Assembly (NCBI RefSeq): GCF_004349245.1
Contig: NZ_SMLC01000001.1
Span: 1-64,000, forward strand
Length of the DNA stretch: 64,000 nt
DNA from: Actinomadura sp. 6K520
Lineage (GTDB): Bacteria; Actinomycetota; Actinomycetes; Streptosporangiales; Streptosporangiaceae
Reading direction: 5' to 3'
The position numbers and the translations under genes are program-made. Below the pieces are notes generated by a model that searched no databases, had not been told where the DNA came from, and was given only the letters and a program-made list of their open reading frames with translations. Shown here in pieces: positions 56,592-64,000 of the stretch; the first letter of the stretch is position 1; every line of letters begins with the position of its first letter.

Positions 56592-57356
56592 ATGAGCGTC
56601 GAGTCCAGCGGTGGCCGCGCTCAAGGGGGGCGCGAGCAGGAGGGGCGGCAGGCCCGGCACGACCGGGGTCCGCGCGAGCACGGCGCCCGGCGCCCGGCGC
56701 GCGGCGCCGCCGTCCCCGAGCTGACCCGGCTGCTCGCGCCGGCGGTGCGGAAGGCGGGCTTCGACCTGGAGGAGGTCGACGTGCGGCCCGCCGGGCGGCG
56801 CCGCCTCGTCAAGATCGTTGTGGACGGGGACGGCGGGGTCGGCCTCGACGACATCGCCCGGCTGAGCGAGACGGCCTCCGCCCTGCTCGACGAGTCCGAC
56901 GTCATGGGGACCTCGCCGTACGTGCTCGAGGTGACCTCCCCCGGCGTCGACCGCCCCCTCACCGAGCCGCGGCACTGGCGCCGTGCCGCCGGCCGGCTGG
57001 TCGTCGCCCCCTTGGCCGAGGGAGGCCAGATCGAGGGCCGCGTGGTGGCGGCCGACGACGAGAGCGTCGAGATCGACGTCGTCCAGAAGCGCCGCGGCAA
57101 GGGAGCCGGGGCGAAGGACGGCGGCGGGTCCACCGGGTCCGGAACCCCCTCCGGCGGGTCCGGGGGGAAGTCCCGCCAGAAGGGAAGGACCCCCGGGACG
57201 GAGACCGTGCGGCGCCGGTTCCGCCTCGGCGAGCTGGGGCGCGGCCGCGTGCAGGTGGAGTTCAAACCCCTTTCCGGGGGGTCTGCGGGGCCTTCCCCCC
57301 AGAAGGACTCGCCACTTGGGGCTGAGGGAACGCGTTCTCCGGCTGAGCCGGACTAG
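56592..57356 (+). CDS. rimP: Ribosome maturation factor RimP
   Basis: 254 aa, longer than the usual 150-190. The N-terminal alpha/beta domain is clear ([59 protein letters not shown], then [24 protein letters not shown]). The C-terminal SH3-like domain is interrupted by a low-complexity Gly/Ser/Lys insert (residues 170-200) before [22 protein letters not shown]. RimP helps mature the 30S subunit. ATG 56592 lies 8 bp after GGGAGGG (GAGGGAGGGTCCC). First gene of the operon. Confidence 0.92.
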   Translation: MSVESSGGRAQGGREQEGRQARHDRGPREHGARRPARGAAVPELTRLLAPAVRKAGFDLEEVDVRPAGRRRLVKIVVDGDGGVGLDDIARLSETASALLDESDVMGTSPYVLEVTSPGVDRPLTEPRHWRRAAGRLVVAPLAEGGQIEGRVVAADDESVEIDVVQKRRGKGAGAKDGGGSTGSGTPSGGSGGKSRQKGRTPGTETVRRRFRLGELGRGRVQVEFKPLSGGSAGPSPQKDSPLGAEGTRSPAEPD

Positions 57357-57369
57357 AGGGGGGAAACTC

Positions 57370-58431
57370 GTGGACATCGACATGACCGCCCTTCGGGGCC
57401 TGGAAAGCGAGAAGGACATCTCGCTGGAGGTGGCCGTCAAGGCCATCGAGGACGCCCTGCTGATCGCCTACCACCGGACGGAGGGCGCGGCGGCGAAGGC
57501 GCGCGTCGAGCTGGACCGGCAGAGCGGGCATGTGACGGTCTGGGCGACCGAGACCGACGAGGAGGGCAACGCCCTCCGCGAGTACGACGACACCCCGACC
57601 GGGTTCGGGCGCATCGCGGCGACCACCGCCAAGCAGGTCATCCTGCAGCGGCTGCGGGACGCCGAGGACGAGCTGACGTTCGGCGAGTACGCCGGCCGCG
57701 AGGGCGACATCGTCAGCGGCATCATCCAGCAGGGCAAGGACCCGCGGAACGTGCTGGTCGATCTCGGCAAGATCGAGGCCGTCCTGCCGCCGCAGGAGCA
57801 GGTCCCCGGCGAGCACTACGACCACGGGGACCGGCTGCGCGCCTACGTGGTGCAGGTCCGCAAGGGGCACCGCGGCCCGTCGGTGCAGCTGTCGCGGACG
57901 CACCCGAACCTCGTCCGCAAGCTGTTCGCGCTGGAGGTCCCGGAGATCGCCGACGGGACGGTGGAGATCGCGGCGATCGCCCGCGAGGCCGGCCACCGCA
58001 CCAAGATCGCGGTGCGCTCGCGCAAGGCGGGCGTGAACGCCAAGGGCGCGTGCATCGGCCCGCTCGGCAGCCGGGTCCGCAACGTGATGGCCGAGTTGCA
58101 CGGCGAGAAGATCGACATCGTGGACTGGTCCGAGGACCCCGCGGAGTTCGTCGGGAATGCCCTGTCGCCCGCGCGGGTTTCCACTGTCGAGGTGGTCGAC
58201 GCCGACGCCCGGGTCGCCCGGGTGGTCGTGCCCGACTACCAGTTGTCCCTCGCCATCGGCAAGGAGGGGCAGAACGCCCGTCTCGCCGCCCGGCTGACCG
58301 GCTGGCGGATCGACATCCGGTCCGACACCGAGCCCGAGCAGGCCGCCGCGAAGTCCGGCGAGACCGGCGATTCTGGATCTTCTGCCCCGGAGGCGCATGC
58401 GACCGGCCCCGCCGACGCGTCGGCGCGGTAG
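57370..58431 (+). CDS. nusA: Transcription termination/antitermination protein NusA
   Basis: 353 aa. N-terminal RNA-polymerase-binding domain, S1 domain ([31 protein letters not shown]), and two KH domains ([25 protein letters not shown] and [54 protein letters not shown]). Actinobacterial length, without the C-terminal acidic repeats of E. coli. GTG 57370; ATG 57382 is an alternative. Confidence 0.96.
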   Translation: MDIDMTALRGLESEKDISLEVAVKAIEDALLIAYHRTEGAAAKARVELDRQSGHVTVWATETDEEGNALREYDDTPTGFGRIAATTAKQVILQRLRDAEDELTFGEYAGREGDIVSGIIQQGKDPRNVLVDLGKIEAVLPPQEQVPGEHYDHGDRLRAYVVQVRKGHRGPSVQLSRTHPNLVRKLFALEVPEIADGTVEIAAIAREAGHRTKIAVRSRKAGVNAKGACIGPLGSRVRNVMAELHGEKIDIVDWSEDPAEFVGNALSPARVSTVEVVDADARVARVVVPDYQLSLAIGKEGQNARLAARLTGWRIDIRSDTEPEQAAAKSGETGDSGSSAPEAHATGPADASAR

Positions 58432-58435
58432 ACTC

Positions 58436-58738
58436 ATGAAACGTGGCCGGGCGGCCTCTATACGCACGTGTGTTGGCTGCCGGGCTCGCACGGTCAAATC
58501 CGGCTTGCTGCGCCTGGTGGTGGTCGAGGGCGTCATCGTCCCCGATCCCCTTGGGCGGCTGCCGGGAAGGGGTGCGCATCTGCACCCCGACCTGGGATGC
58601 CTCGAGCTCGCAGAGCGGCGTCGGGCGTTCCCGAGGGCGTTCCGCGTCCCGGGCCCGCTCGACGCCGGTGCGCTGCGAGCGCGGCTTGCGGCACACGCCG
58701 CGCGGCAGCAGGATGGCCAAATGGTAAGCGACGTCTAG
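58436..58738 (+). CDS. ylxR: YlxR (RnpM, DUF448) RNA-binding protein
   Basis: 100 aa. RTCVGCRARTVKSGLLRLVV and GRLPGRGAHLHPDLGCLELAERRRAFPRAFRVPG match DUF448; the GRGAYLHPD-style motif binds RNA. Family members affect RNase P and translation. It follows the nusA stop by 4 bp, as in most bacteria. Confidence 0.92.
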   Translation: MKRGRAASIRTCVGCRARTVKSGLLRLVVVEGVIVPDPLGRLPGRGAHLHPDLGCLELAERRRAFPRAFRVPGPLDAGALRARLAAHAARQQDGQMVSDV

Positions 58739-58846
58739 TCGGAAGCAGGTCGAGATTGCTATGAGCGCTCGATGAGCACGCCGCGATGAGTACGGCAAGT
58801 TAGCGACGGTCCGGAGGCCGCACCCCCGGACCGAGTAGGGAGTGCA

Positions 58847-61800
58847 GTGGCGAAGGTCCGGGTTTACGAACTCGCCAAGGAGTTCGGTGTAGAGAGCAAG
58901 GTCGTGATGGCCAAGCTCCAGGAAATGGGCGAGTTCGTACGGTCGGCGTCCTCCACGATTGAGGCGCCGGTCGTTCGCAGGCTGACAGAAGCCTTCTCAA
59001 ATTCTTCTTCTCCCCCGAAGCAGGGGGACAAGCGGGCCGCGCCGAAGAAGCCTTCGGCTCCACGGCCCGCCGCGCCGCGTCCGGGACCGTCCGGCGGCGG
59101 CGCATCCGATTCCCAGAACGCCCGCCCGCAGGCCCCGCGGCCCGCGGCGCCGCGTCCGGCCGCGCCGCGGCCCGGCCCCGGCGGCCCCGGCGGCCAGGGC
59201 GGCGCCCCGAAGCCGGGCCCGCGCCCGCCGGTCCCGCCGGCGCCGGGCACGCAGGTGGACGCCCCCGCGGCGCAGGGCCCGAGCGCCCCGCCCGCGGCCG
59301 GTCCGTCCGGTCCGGCCGGCGCGGGCGGTTCCGCCGCCGACGGTGCCGGAACCGGTACCGCCGGTCCCGGTGGCCGCGCGCCCGGTGGCCCGAAGCCGGG
59401 TCCCCGCGCGCCCAAGCCGGGCCCGCGTCCCGGTCCCCGTCAGGGGGGCGGTGGCCGTGGCCCCGGTGGCCCGCGTCCGGGCAACAACCCGTTCAGCTCC
59501 AACGCCAGCGGCATGGGCCAGGCGCCCAAGCCGGGCCCGCGCCCCGGTCCGCGTCCGGGCGCCGAGCGTCCCGACCGGGGTGACCGCCCCGGTGGCGACC
59601 GCGCCGGCGGCCCGCGTCCCGGTGGCCCGCGTCCCGGCGGCGGTCCCGGTGCCGGTGGCCCGCGTCCGAGCCCGGGCAGCATGCCGCCCCGGCCGGGCGG
59701 TCCGCGTCCGAGCCCGATGAACATGCCGTCCTCGCGGCCGGCCGCGCCCGGTCGCGGCGGTCCCGGTGGCGGCGGCGGTGGCGGCCGCGGTCCCGGCGGC
59801 GGTGGCCGCGGTCCCGGTGGCGGCGGCGGTGGCCGCGGTCCCGGTGGCGGCGGCCGTCCCGGCGGCGGCTTCGGCGGTCCCCGCACGGGTGCCGGCGGTC
59901 GTCCCGGCGGTGGCTTCGGTCCCCGTCCCGGTGGCGGCGGCCGCGGCCGCGGCGGTACGCAGGGCGCGTTCGGCCGTCCCGGCGGGCGTCCCGCACGCGG
60001 ACGCAAGTCGAAGCGGGCGCGTCGTCAAGAGTTCGAGAACATGCAGGCGCCCGCCGTCGGCGGTGTCTCGGCTCCGCGCGGCAACGGCAAGACGATCCGG
60101 CTGCCGCAGGGCGCGTCCCTGACCGACTTCGCCGAGAAGGTCGGCGCCAACCCGGCGTCGCTCGTCGCGATCATGATGCACCTCGGCAAGATGGTCACCG
60201 CGACCCAGTCGGTCGACCCCGCCGACCTGGAGGCCCTCGGGATCGAGCTGGACTTCGACGTCCAGGTCGTCAGCCCCGAGGACGAGGACCGCGAGCTGCT
60301 CGAGTCGTTCGACATCGAGTACGGCGAGGACGAGGGCGGCGAGGAGCACCTGCTGCCCCGGCCGCCGGTGGTCACCGTCATGGGCCACGTCGACCACGGT
60401 AAGACCAAGCTGCTGGACGCCGTCCGGCACGCCAACGTGCAGGCGGGCGAGGCCGGCGGCATCACCCAGCACATCGGCGCCTACCAGGTCGAGACCGAGG
60501 TCGACGGCGAGGAGCGCAAGATCACCTTCATCGACACCCCGGGTCACGAGGCGTTCACCGCCATGCGTGCCCGCGGTGCCGACACCACCGACCTGGTGGT
60601 GCTGGTGGTCGCCGCGGACGACGGCGTCAAGCCGCAGACCACCGAGGCGATCGACCACGCCACCGCGGCGGGGGTCCCGATCGTCGTCGCGGTCAACAAG
60701 GTCGACGTCGAGGGTGCGGACCCGAACAAGGTGCGGGCCCAGCTGACCGAGTACGGCCTGGTCGCCGAGGAGTTCGGCGGCTCGACCATCTTCGTGGACG
60801 TGTCGGCCAAGCAGCGCCAGAACATCGACGGGCTGCTGGAGGCGATCATCCTGACCGCCGACGCCGAGCTCGACCTGAAGGCCAACCCCGACATGCCCGC
60901 CCAGGGCTCGGCCATCGAGGCCCACCTGGACAAGGGCCGGGGCGCCGTGGCGACCGTGCTGGTGCAGCGCGGCACGCTGCGGGTCGGCGACTCGATCGTC
61001 TGCGGGGTGGCCAACGGCCGCGTCCGGGCGATGCTCGACGAGAACGGCAACAACGTCACGGAGGCGGGCCCGTCCCGTCCGGTGATGGTGCTCGGCCTCG
61101 CGGCCGTGCCCGGTGCCGGGGACAACTTCCTGGTCGTCGACGACGACCGGGTCGCCCGGCAGATCGCCGACAAGCGGGTGGCGCGCAAGCGCAACGCCGA
61201 GCTGCTCAAGAGCCGCAAGAGCAGCTCCCTCGAGGAACTCTTCAAGGACTTCCAGGAGGGCAAGCGGGAGGAGCTCCTGCTCATCCTCAAGGGCGACGTG
61301 TCCGGTTCGGTCGAGGCGCTGGAGGACTCGCTCCTCAAGATCGACGTGGGCGACGAGGTCAGCCTGCGGATCATCCGCCGCGGTGTCGGCGCGATCACGC
61401 AGGACGACGTCAACCTGTCGCTGGCGTCCGAGGAGGGCGCGGTCATCCTCGGCTTCAACGTGCGGCCCGAGCGCAACGCGCAGGAACTGGCCGACCGCGA
61501 GGGCGTCGACATCCGGTACTACTCGATCATCTACCAGGCGATCGAGGAGATCGAGGCGGCCCTCAAGGGCATGCTCAAGCCGGAGTTCGAGGAGGCCCAG
61601 CTCGGTACCGCCGAGGTCCGGGAGATCTTCAAGGTCCCGCGGATCGGCAACGTCGCCGGGTCGATGGTCACCTCGGGGATCATCCAGCGCAACGCCAAGG
61701 CGCGGCTCGTCCGCGACGGCGTCGTGGTCGCCGACAACCTCACGGTGTCGTCGCTGCGCCGCTTCAAGGAGGACGCCACCGAGGTCCGCGAGGGCTTCGA

Positions 61801-61885
61801 GTGCGGTATCGGCGTGGGGTACAACGACATCAAGCTCGGCGATGTCATCGAGTGCTTCGAGATGCGGGAGAAGCCCCGCACCTGA
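58847..61885 (+). CDS. infB: Translation initiation factor IF-2
   Basis: 1012 aa. IF2_N at residues 1-60 ([30 protein letters not shown]), then a very long Pro/Gly/Arg tract to about residue 385 with tandem RPGGPRPG and GGGRGPGGG stretches, then GTPase G1 GHVDHGKT near 511, G2/G3 [13 protein letters not shown]4 NKVD, and C-terminal barrels. IF-2 brings fMet-tRNA to the 30S subunit. GTG 58847. Disordered, Gly-rich N-termini are typical of actinobacterial IF-2. Confidence 0.97.
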   Translation: MAKVRVYELAKEFGVESKVVMAKLQEMGEFVRSASSTIEAPVVRRLTEAFSNSSSPPKQGDKRAAPKKPSAPRPAAPRPGPSGGGASDSQNARPQAPRPAAPRPAAPRPGPGGPGGQGGAPKPGPRPPVPPAPGTQVDAPAAQGPSAPPAAGPSGPAGAGGSAADGAGTGTAGPGGRAPGGPKPGPRAPKPGPRPGPRQGGGGRGPGGPRPGNNPFSSNASGMGQAPKPGPRPGPRPGAERPDRGDRPGGDRAGGPRPGGPRPGGGPGAGGPRPSPGSMPPRPGGPRPSPMNMPSSRPAAPGRGGPGGGGGGGRGPGGGGRGPGGGGGGRGPGGGGRPGGGFGGPRTGAGGRPGGGFGPRPGGGGRGRGGTQGAFGRPGGRPARGRKSKRARRQEFENMQAPAVGGVSAPRGNGKTIRLPQGASLTDFAEKVGANPASLVAIMMHLGKMVTATQSVDPADLEALGIELDFDVQVVSPEDEDRELLESFDIEYGEDEGGEEHLLPRPPVVTVMGHVDHGKTKLLDAVRHANVQAGEAGGITQHIGAYQVETEVDGEERKITFIDTPGHEAFTAMRARGADTTDLVVLVVAADDGVKPQTTEAIDHATAAGVPIVVAVNKVDVEGADPNKVRAQLTEYGLVAEEFGGSTIFVDVSAKQRQNIDGLLEAIILTADAELDLKANPDMPAQGSAIEAHLDKGRGAVATVLVQRGTLRVGDSIVCGVANGRVRAMLDENGNNVTEAGPSRPVMVLGLAAVPGAGDNFLVVDDDRVARQIADKRVARKRNAELLKSRKSSSLEELFKDFQEGKREELLLILKGDVSGSVEALEDSLLKIDVGDEVSLRIIRRGVGAITQDDVNLSLASEEGAVILGFNVRPERNAQELADREGVDIRYYSIIYQAIEEIEAALKGMLKPEFEEAQLGTAEVREIFKVPRIGNVAGSMVTSGIIQRNAKARLVRDGVVVADNLTVSSLRRFKEDATEVREGFECGIGVGYNDIKLGDVIECFEMREKPRT

Positions 61886-61893
61886 GCACCGAC

Positions 61894-61911
61894 GCGGACG
61901 GCCGTGTCCGC
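61894..61911. terminator. Small hairpin after infB
   Basis: GCGGAC GGCCGT GTCCGC, 6-bp stem. Followed by an A-rich patch; probably attenuates rather than ends transcription, since DUF503 and rbfA follow on the same strand. Confidence 0.4.
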
Positions 61912-62100
61912 CCGGCCGCGACAAAATGATCGTTTAATCAGGTGACACGGCGCCAGGCGGATCTTCTAGCCTGGCGTCCGGCATATCCGGTCCGGTCCGC
62001 CGCCGGCCGCACGCACGGCCCGGCGCGCGGCACCGCGGCCGGGAACACGGCGGGTGACCGCCGTCGTTTCATCTTCGATGATTCCGAGGTGATCGACCAG

Positions 62101-62397
62101 GTGTACGTGGGTGCGCTGACGCTCGACCTGCTGCTGGGGGACGTCCAATCGCTGAAGCAGAAGCGGTCCGTCCTCCGGCCCATCATCGCCGAGGTGCAGA
62201 AGCACTTCCCGGCGGTGGCCGTCGCCGAGACCGGCGGCAACGACCTGTACCGCAGGGCGGAGATCGGGGTGGCGGTGGTGTCCGGCACCGCGGCCAACTG
62301 CACCCAGGTGCTCGACCGGTGCGAACGGCTGGTCGCCGGGCGGCCGGAGATCGAGCTGCTGTCCGCGCGGCAGCGGCTGTTCCGTGATGAGGACTGA
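62101..62397 (+). CDS. DUF503 protein (YlxP-like)
   Basis: 98 aa. YVGALTLDLLLGDVQSLKQKRSVLRPIIAEVQKHFPAVAVAETGGNDLYRRAEIGVAVVSG is the DUF503 pattern; the ferredoxin-like fold is associated with 30S maturation by its place next to rbfA. GTG 62101 gives the family N-terminus; longer in-frame starts do not fit. GAGG precedes it by 11 nt. Confidence 0.9.
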   Translation: MYVGALTLDLLLGDVQSLKQKRSVLRPIIAEVQKHFPAVAVAETGGNDLYRRAEIGVAVVSGTAANCTQVLDRCERLVAGRPEIELLSARQRLFRDED

Positions 62398-62479
62398 GCG
62401 GCGGGGGCGCCCCCCGCGATGGCCGCAGGCCGGCTGAAGCCGTTCGGTCCTCACGTAACCATAGAAAGGGAGTGCGATC

Positions 62480-63028
62480 ATGGTGGACGCAGCTCGGGCG
62501 CGCAAGCTCGCCGACCGCATCCAGCAGATCGTGGCCGAGATGCTGGAGAGGCGGATCAAGGATCCGCGGCTCGGCTTCGTGACCGTGACGGACACCCGCA
62601 TCACCAACGACCTGCGCGACGCGACCGTGTACTACACGGTGTACGGGTCCGACGGCGAGCGCGCGGAGACGGCCGCCGCGCTGGAGAGCGCCAAGGGCGT
62701 CATCAGGTCCGAGGTGGGCAGGCAGACCGGTGTCCGGCACACGCCCAGCATCACCTTCGTCATGGACTCCCTGATGGAGAACGCCGCCCACATCGACGAC
62801 CTGCTGGCCAAGGCCCGCGCCAGGGACGCCGAGGTGGCGAAGGCCGCGCAGGGCGCGTCCCCGGCCGGTGAGGCCAACCCCTACCGGGAGCCCGGCTCCG
62901 ACGACGAGGAGTTCGATGACGACCTCGACGAAGAGGACGCCGGGGACGCGGACGACGACGATGACTTCGACGGCCACGACATCGCGGAGGACGGTGAGGA
63001 CGGCCGTCCCGGACGCCCGTCGTCGTGA
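62480..63028 (+). CDS. rbfA: Ribosome-binding factor A with acidic tail
   Basis: 182 aa. KH-like RbfA domain residues 1-115 ([45 protein letters not shown], then [22 protein letters not shown]). A C-terminal tail of ~60 residues rich in Asp/Glu is extra relative to E. coli but common in actinobacteria. RbfA matures the 30S subunit. Overlaps the next start by 4 bp (GTGA). Confidence 0.95.
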   Translation: MVDAARARKLADRIQQIVAEMLERRIKDPRLGFVTVTDTRITNDLRDATVYYTVYGSDGERAETAAALESAKGVIRSEVGRQTGVRHTPSITFVMDSLMENAAHIDDLLAKARARDAEVAKAAQGASPAGEANPYREPGSDDEEFDDDLDEEDAGDADDDDDFDGHDIAEDGEDGRPGRPSS

Positions 63029-64000
63029 GCGGGACGGAGCGGCGCGCGGAGTCACCGGGCGCCGGCCGGCCCGCGGAGTGGCTCCTGCACGACGCTGACG
63101 GCCATTCCGCGAGCGGCCACGACATCGTCCCGCGCGGCGGTGGCGGCGGGCTCAGCGGTGGGCTCAGCGGCGGGCTGAGCGGTGGGAGCGGCGGCGGGCA
63201 GCCCGTCCCCGCCCTGCCACCGGAGCCCGCGGTGCCGTTCGAGCCTCCCGTGCCGACCGAACCCGCTGTGCCGTCCGAGTTCCGGGGGCCGCACGGCCGC
63301 GCCGCGCCGGTGGACTCGGCCGCGGCCGACCCGGCGGCCGGGGCGATCGCCGGGCCGGCGGCGCAGGCCGCCGACCTGGAATGGGACCGGGCGGTCGAGC
63401 TGATCCGCGGGGCCGGGGAGGTGTGCCTCGCCTGCCACGTGGCGCCGGACGGCGACGCGCTCGGCTCCATGCTCGCACTGGCGCAGGCCCTGCGCGCGCT
63501 GGGCAAGGACTGCCTGGCGTCCTTCGGCGAGCCGTTCGCGGTCCCGGCGATCCTGCGGTTCCTGCCCGGCCAGGAGCTGCTGGTCGAGCCCGCCCGGATG
63601 CCCGCGGCCCCGGACCTGATGATCTCGCTGGACGCGGCCGGGCAGGCGCGGCTCGGCTCGCTCGCCGAGCCCGCGGCCCGCGCGGGCGCCCTCATCGTCG
63701 TCGACCACCACGCGTCCAACACCGATTTCGGCGGGGTGCGGCTGGTCGACCCGGACGCCGCCGCCACCGCGGTGCTGGTCGAGGAGCTGATCCGCCGGCT
63801 CGGCGTCCCGCTCGACCGTGACATCGCGCAGGGCCTGTACGCGGGGCTCGCCAGCGACACCGGCTCGTTCAAGTACCCGTGCACGACGCCCGAGGTCCAC
63901 GACCTGGCGGGACGGCTGCTGACCGCGGGCGTCCGGCCGGAGGCGGTGAGCCGGGAGCTGTGGGACCGGGCGCCGTTCGGCTACCTGCAGGTCCTCGCGG
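63025..64000 (+). CDS. DHH-family phosphoesterase (NrnA-type), cut by window end
   Basis: Starts at GTG 63025 overlapping rbfA. A ~110-residue Gly/Ser and Pro/Glu-rich leader (repeats [10 protein letters not shown], then [11 protein letters not shown]) precedes the DHH domain: [43 protein letters not shown] (DHH motif) and [11 protein letters not shown]. Bifunctional oligoribonuclease/PAP phosphatase; degrades nanoRNA and pAp. It continues beyond 64000. The long disordered leader is unusual. Confidence 0.88.
   Translation, partial: MSGTERRAESPGAGRPAEWLLHDADGHSASGHDIVPRGGGGGLSGGLSGGLSGGSGGGQPVPALPPEPAVPFEPPVPTEPAVPSEFRGPHGRAAPVDSAAADPAAGAIAGPAAQAADLEWDRAVELIRGAGEVCLACHVAPDGDALGSMLALAQALRALGKDCLASFGEPFAVPAILRFLPGQELLVEPARMPAAPDLMISLDAAGQARLGSLAEPAARAGALIVVDHHASNTDFGGVRLVDPDAAATAVLVEELIRRLGVPLDRDIAQGLYAGLASDTGSFKYPCTTPEVHDLAGRLLTAGVRPEAVSRELWDRAPFGYLQVLA

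Noticed and set aside
58997-61924. 975-codon minus-strand ORF opposite infB
   Set aside because: Mirror of IF-2; repeats of Ala/Thr/Gly without any motif.

Overview
The window is chromosomal DNA from a high-G+C actinomycete. Codons end almost always in G or C, GTG and TTG starts are frequent, there are many TetR/two-component/ABC/secreted-hydrolase genes, and the right end carries the actinobacterial rimP-nusA-ylxR-infB-(DUF503)-rbfA-nrnA order. Protein styles (DUF4081 acetyltransferase, DUF4439 ferritin-like protein beside rimP, tandem tripeptidyl-aminopeptidase-like hydrolases) suggest a Streptosporangiales member, perhaps Actinomadura-like. That placement is inference. No rRNA, tRNA or CRISPR array was seen.

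Layout. 0.4-14 kb is ordinary chromosome: two tandem secreted alpha/beta hydrolases, a GNAT protein, two paralogous DNA-binding proteins, a DUF3037/HipA-like pair, a cyclase-family hydrolase, a DUF4870 membrane protein, a thioesterase, a two-component system and a secreted SH3 protein.

14.1-26.6 kb is an integrated mobile element of the actinomycete integrative-conjugative (AICE/pSAM2-like) type, bounded by degenerate 36-bp direct repeats. It has a tyrosine integrase, a MerR-type excisionase, an FtsK/TraB-type DNA translocase with four small upstream genes, a double-wing GntR regulator, an HD hydrolase and a DUF2637 membrane protein. Its cargo is an HTH/PLD-like regulator plus Nudix hydrolase plus AT-richer OLD-like ATPase/TOPRIM nuclease operon, a second HTH/PLD-like regulator and a GIY-YIG-like protein. 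No replication initiator was recognised. A 23-bp operator is present, identical, at the integrase promoter and at the second HTH/PLD-like gene, with the same spacing to a candidate -10, and a variant lies before the first HTH/PLD-like gene. This points to one circuit controlling integration and the cargo regulators, and is the best candidate for something undescribed here.

26.7-41 kb is accessory metabolism and regulation: a TetR/amidase pair with a 26-bp perfect palindrome, an SDR with TetR, endonuclease V, a beta-lactamase-fold esterase, an MprF/DUF2156 membrane protein, a flavodoxin-like protein and a Dabb protein, a KstR2-like repressor with two matching boxes, an MFS exporter with divergent TetR and paired operators, and a Pth2-type peptidyl-tRNA hydrolase. 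41-56.4 kb holds a large secreted M14 peptidase, a 16-bp minisatellite beginning at a stop codon, a xylose/ribose-type ABC transporter with two single-domain ATPases and a ROK repressor, a secreted propeller-like protein, a HAD hydrolase, an RNA/DNA-methylase-like protein and a ferritin-like lipoprotein. 56.6 kb to the end is the translation/transcription core operon, cut off inside a DHH phosphoesterase.
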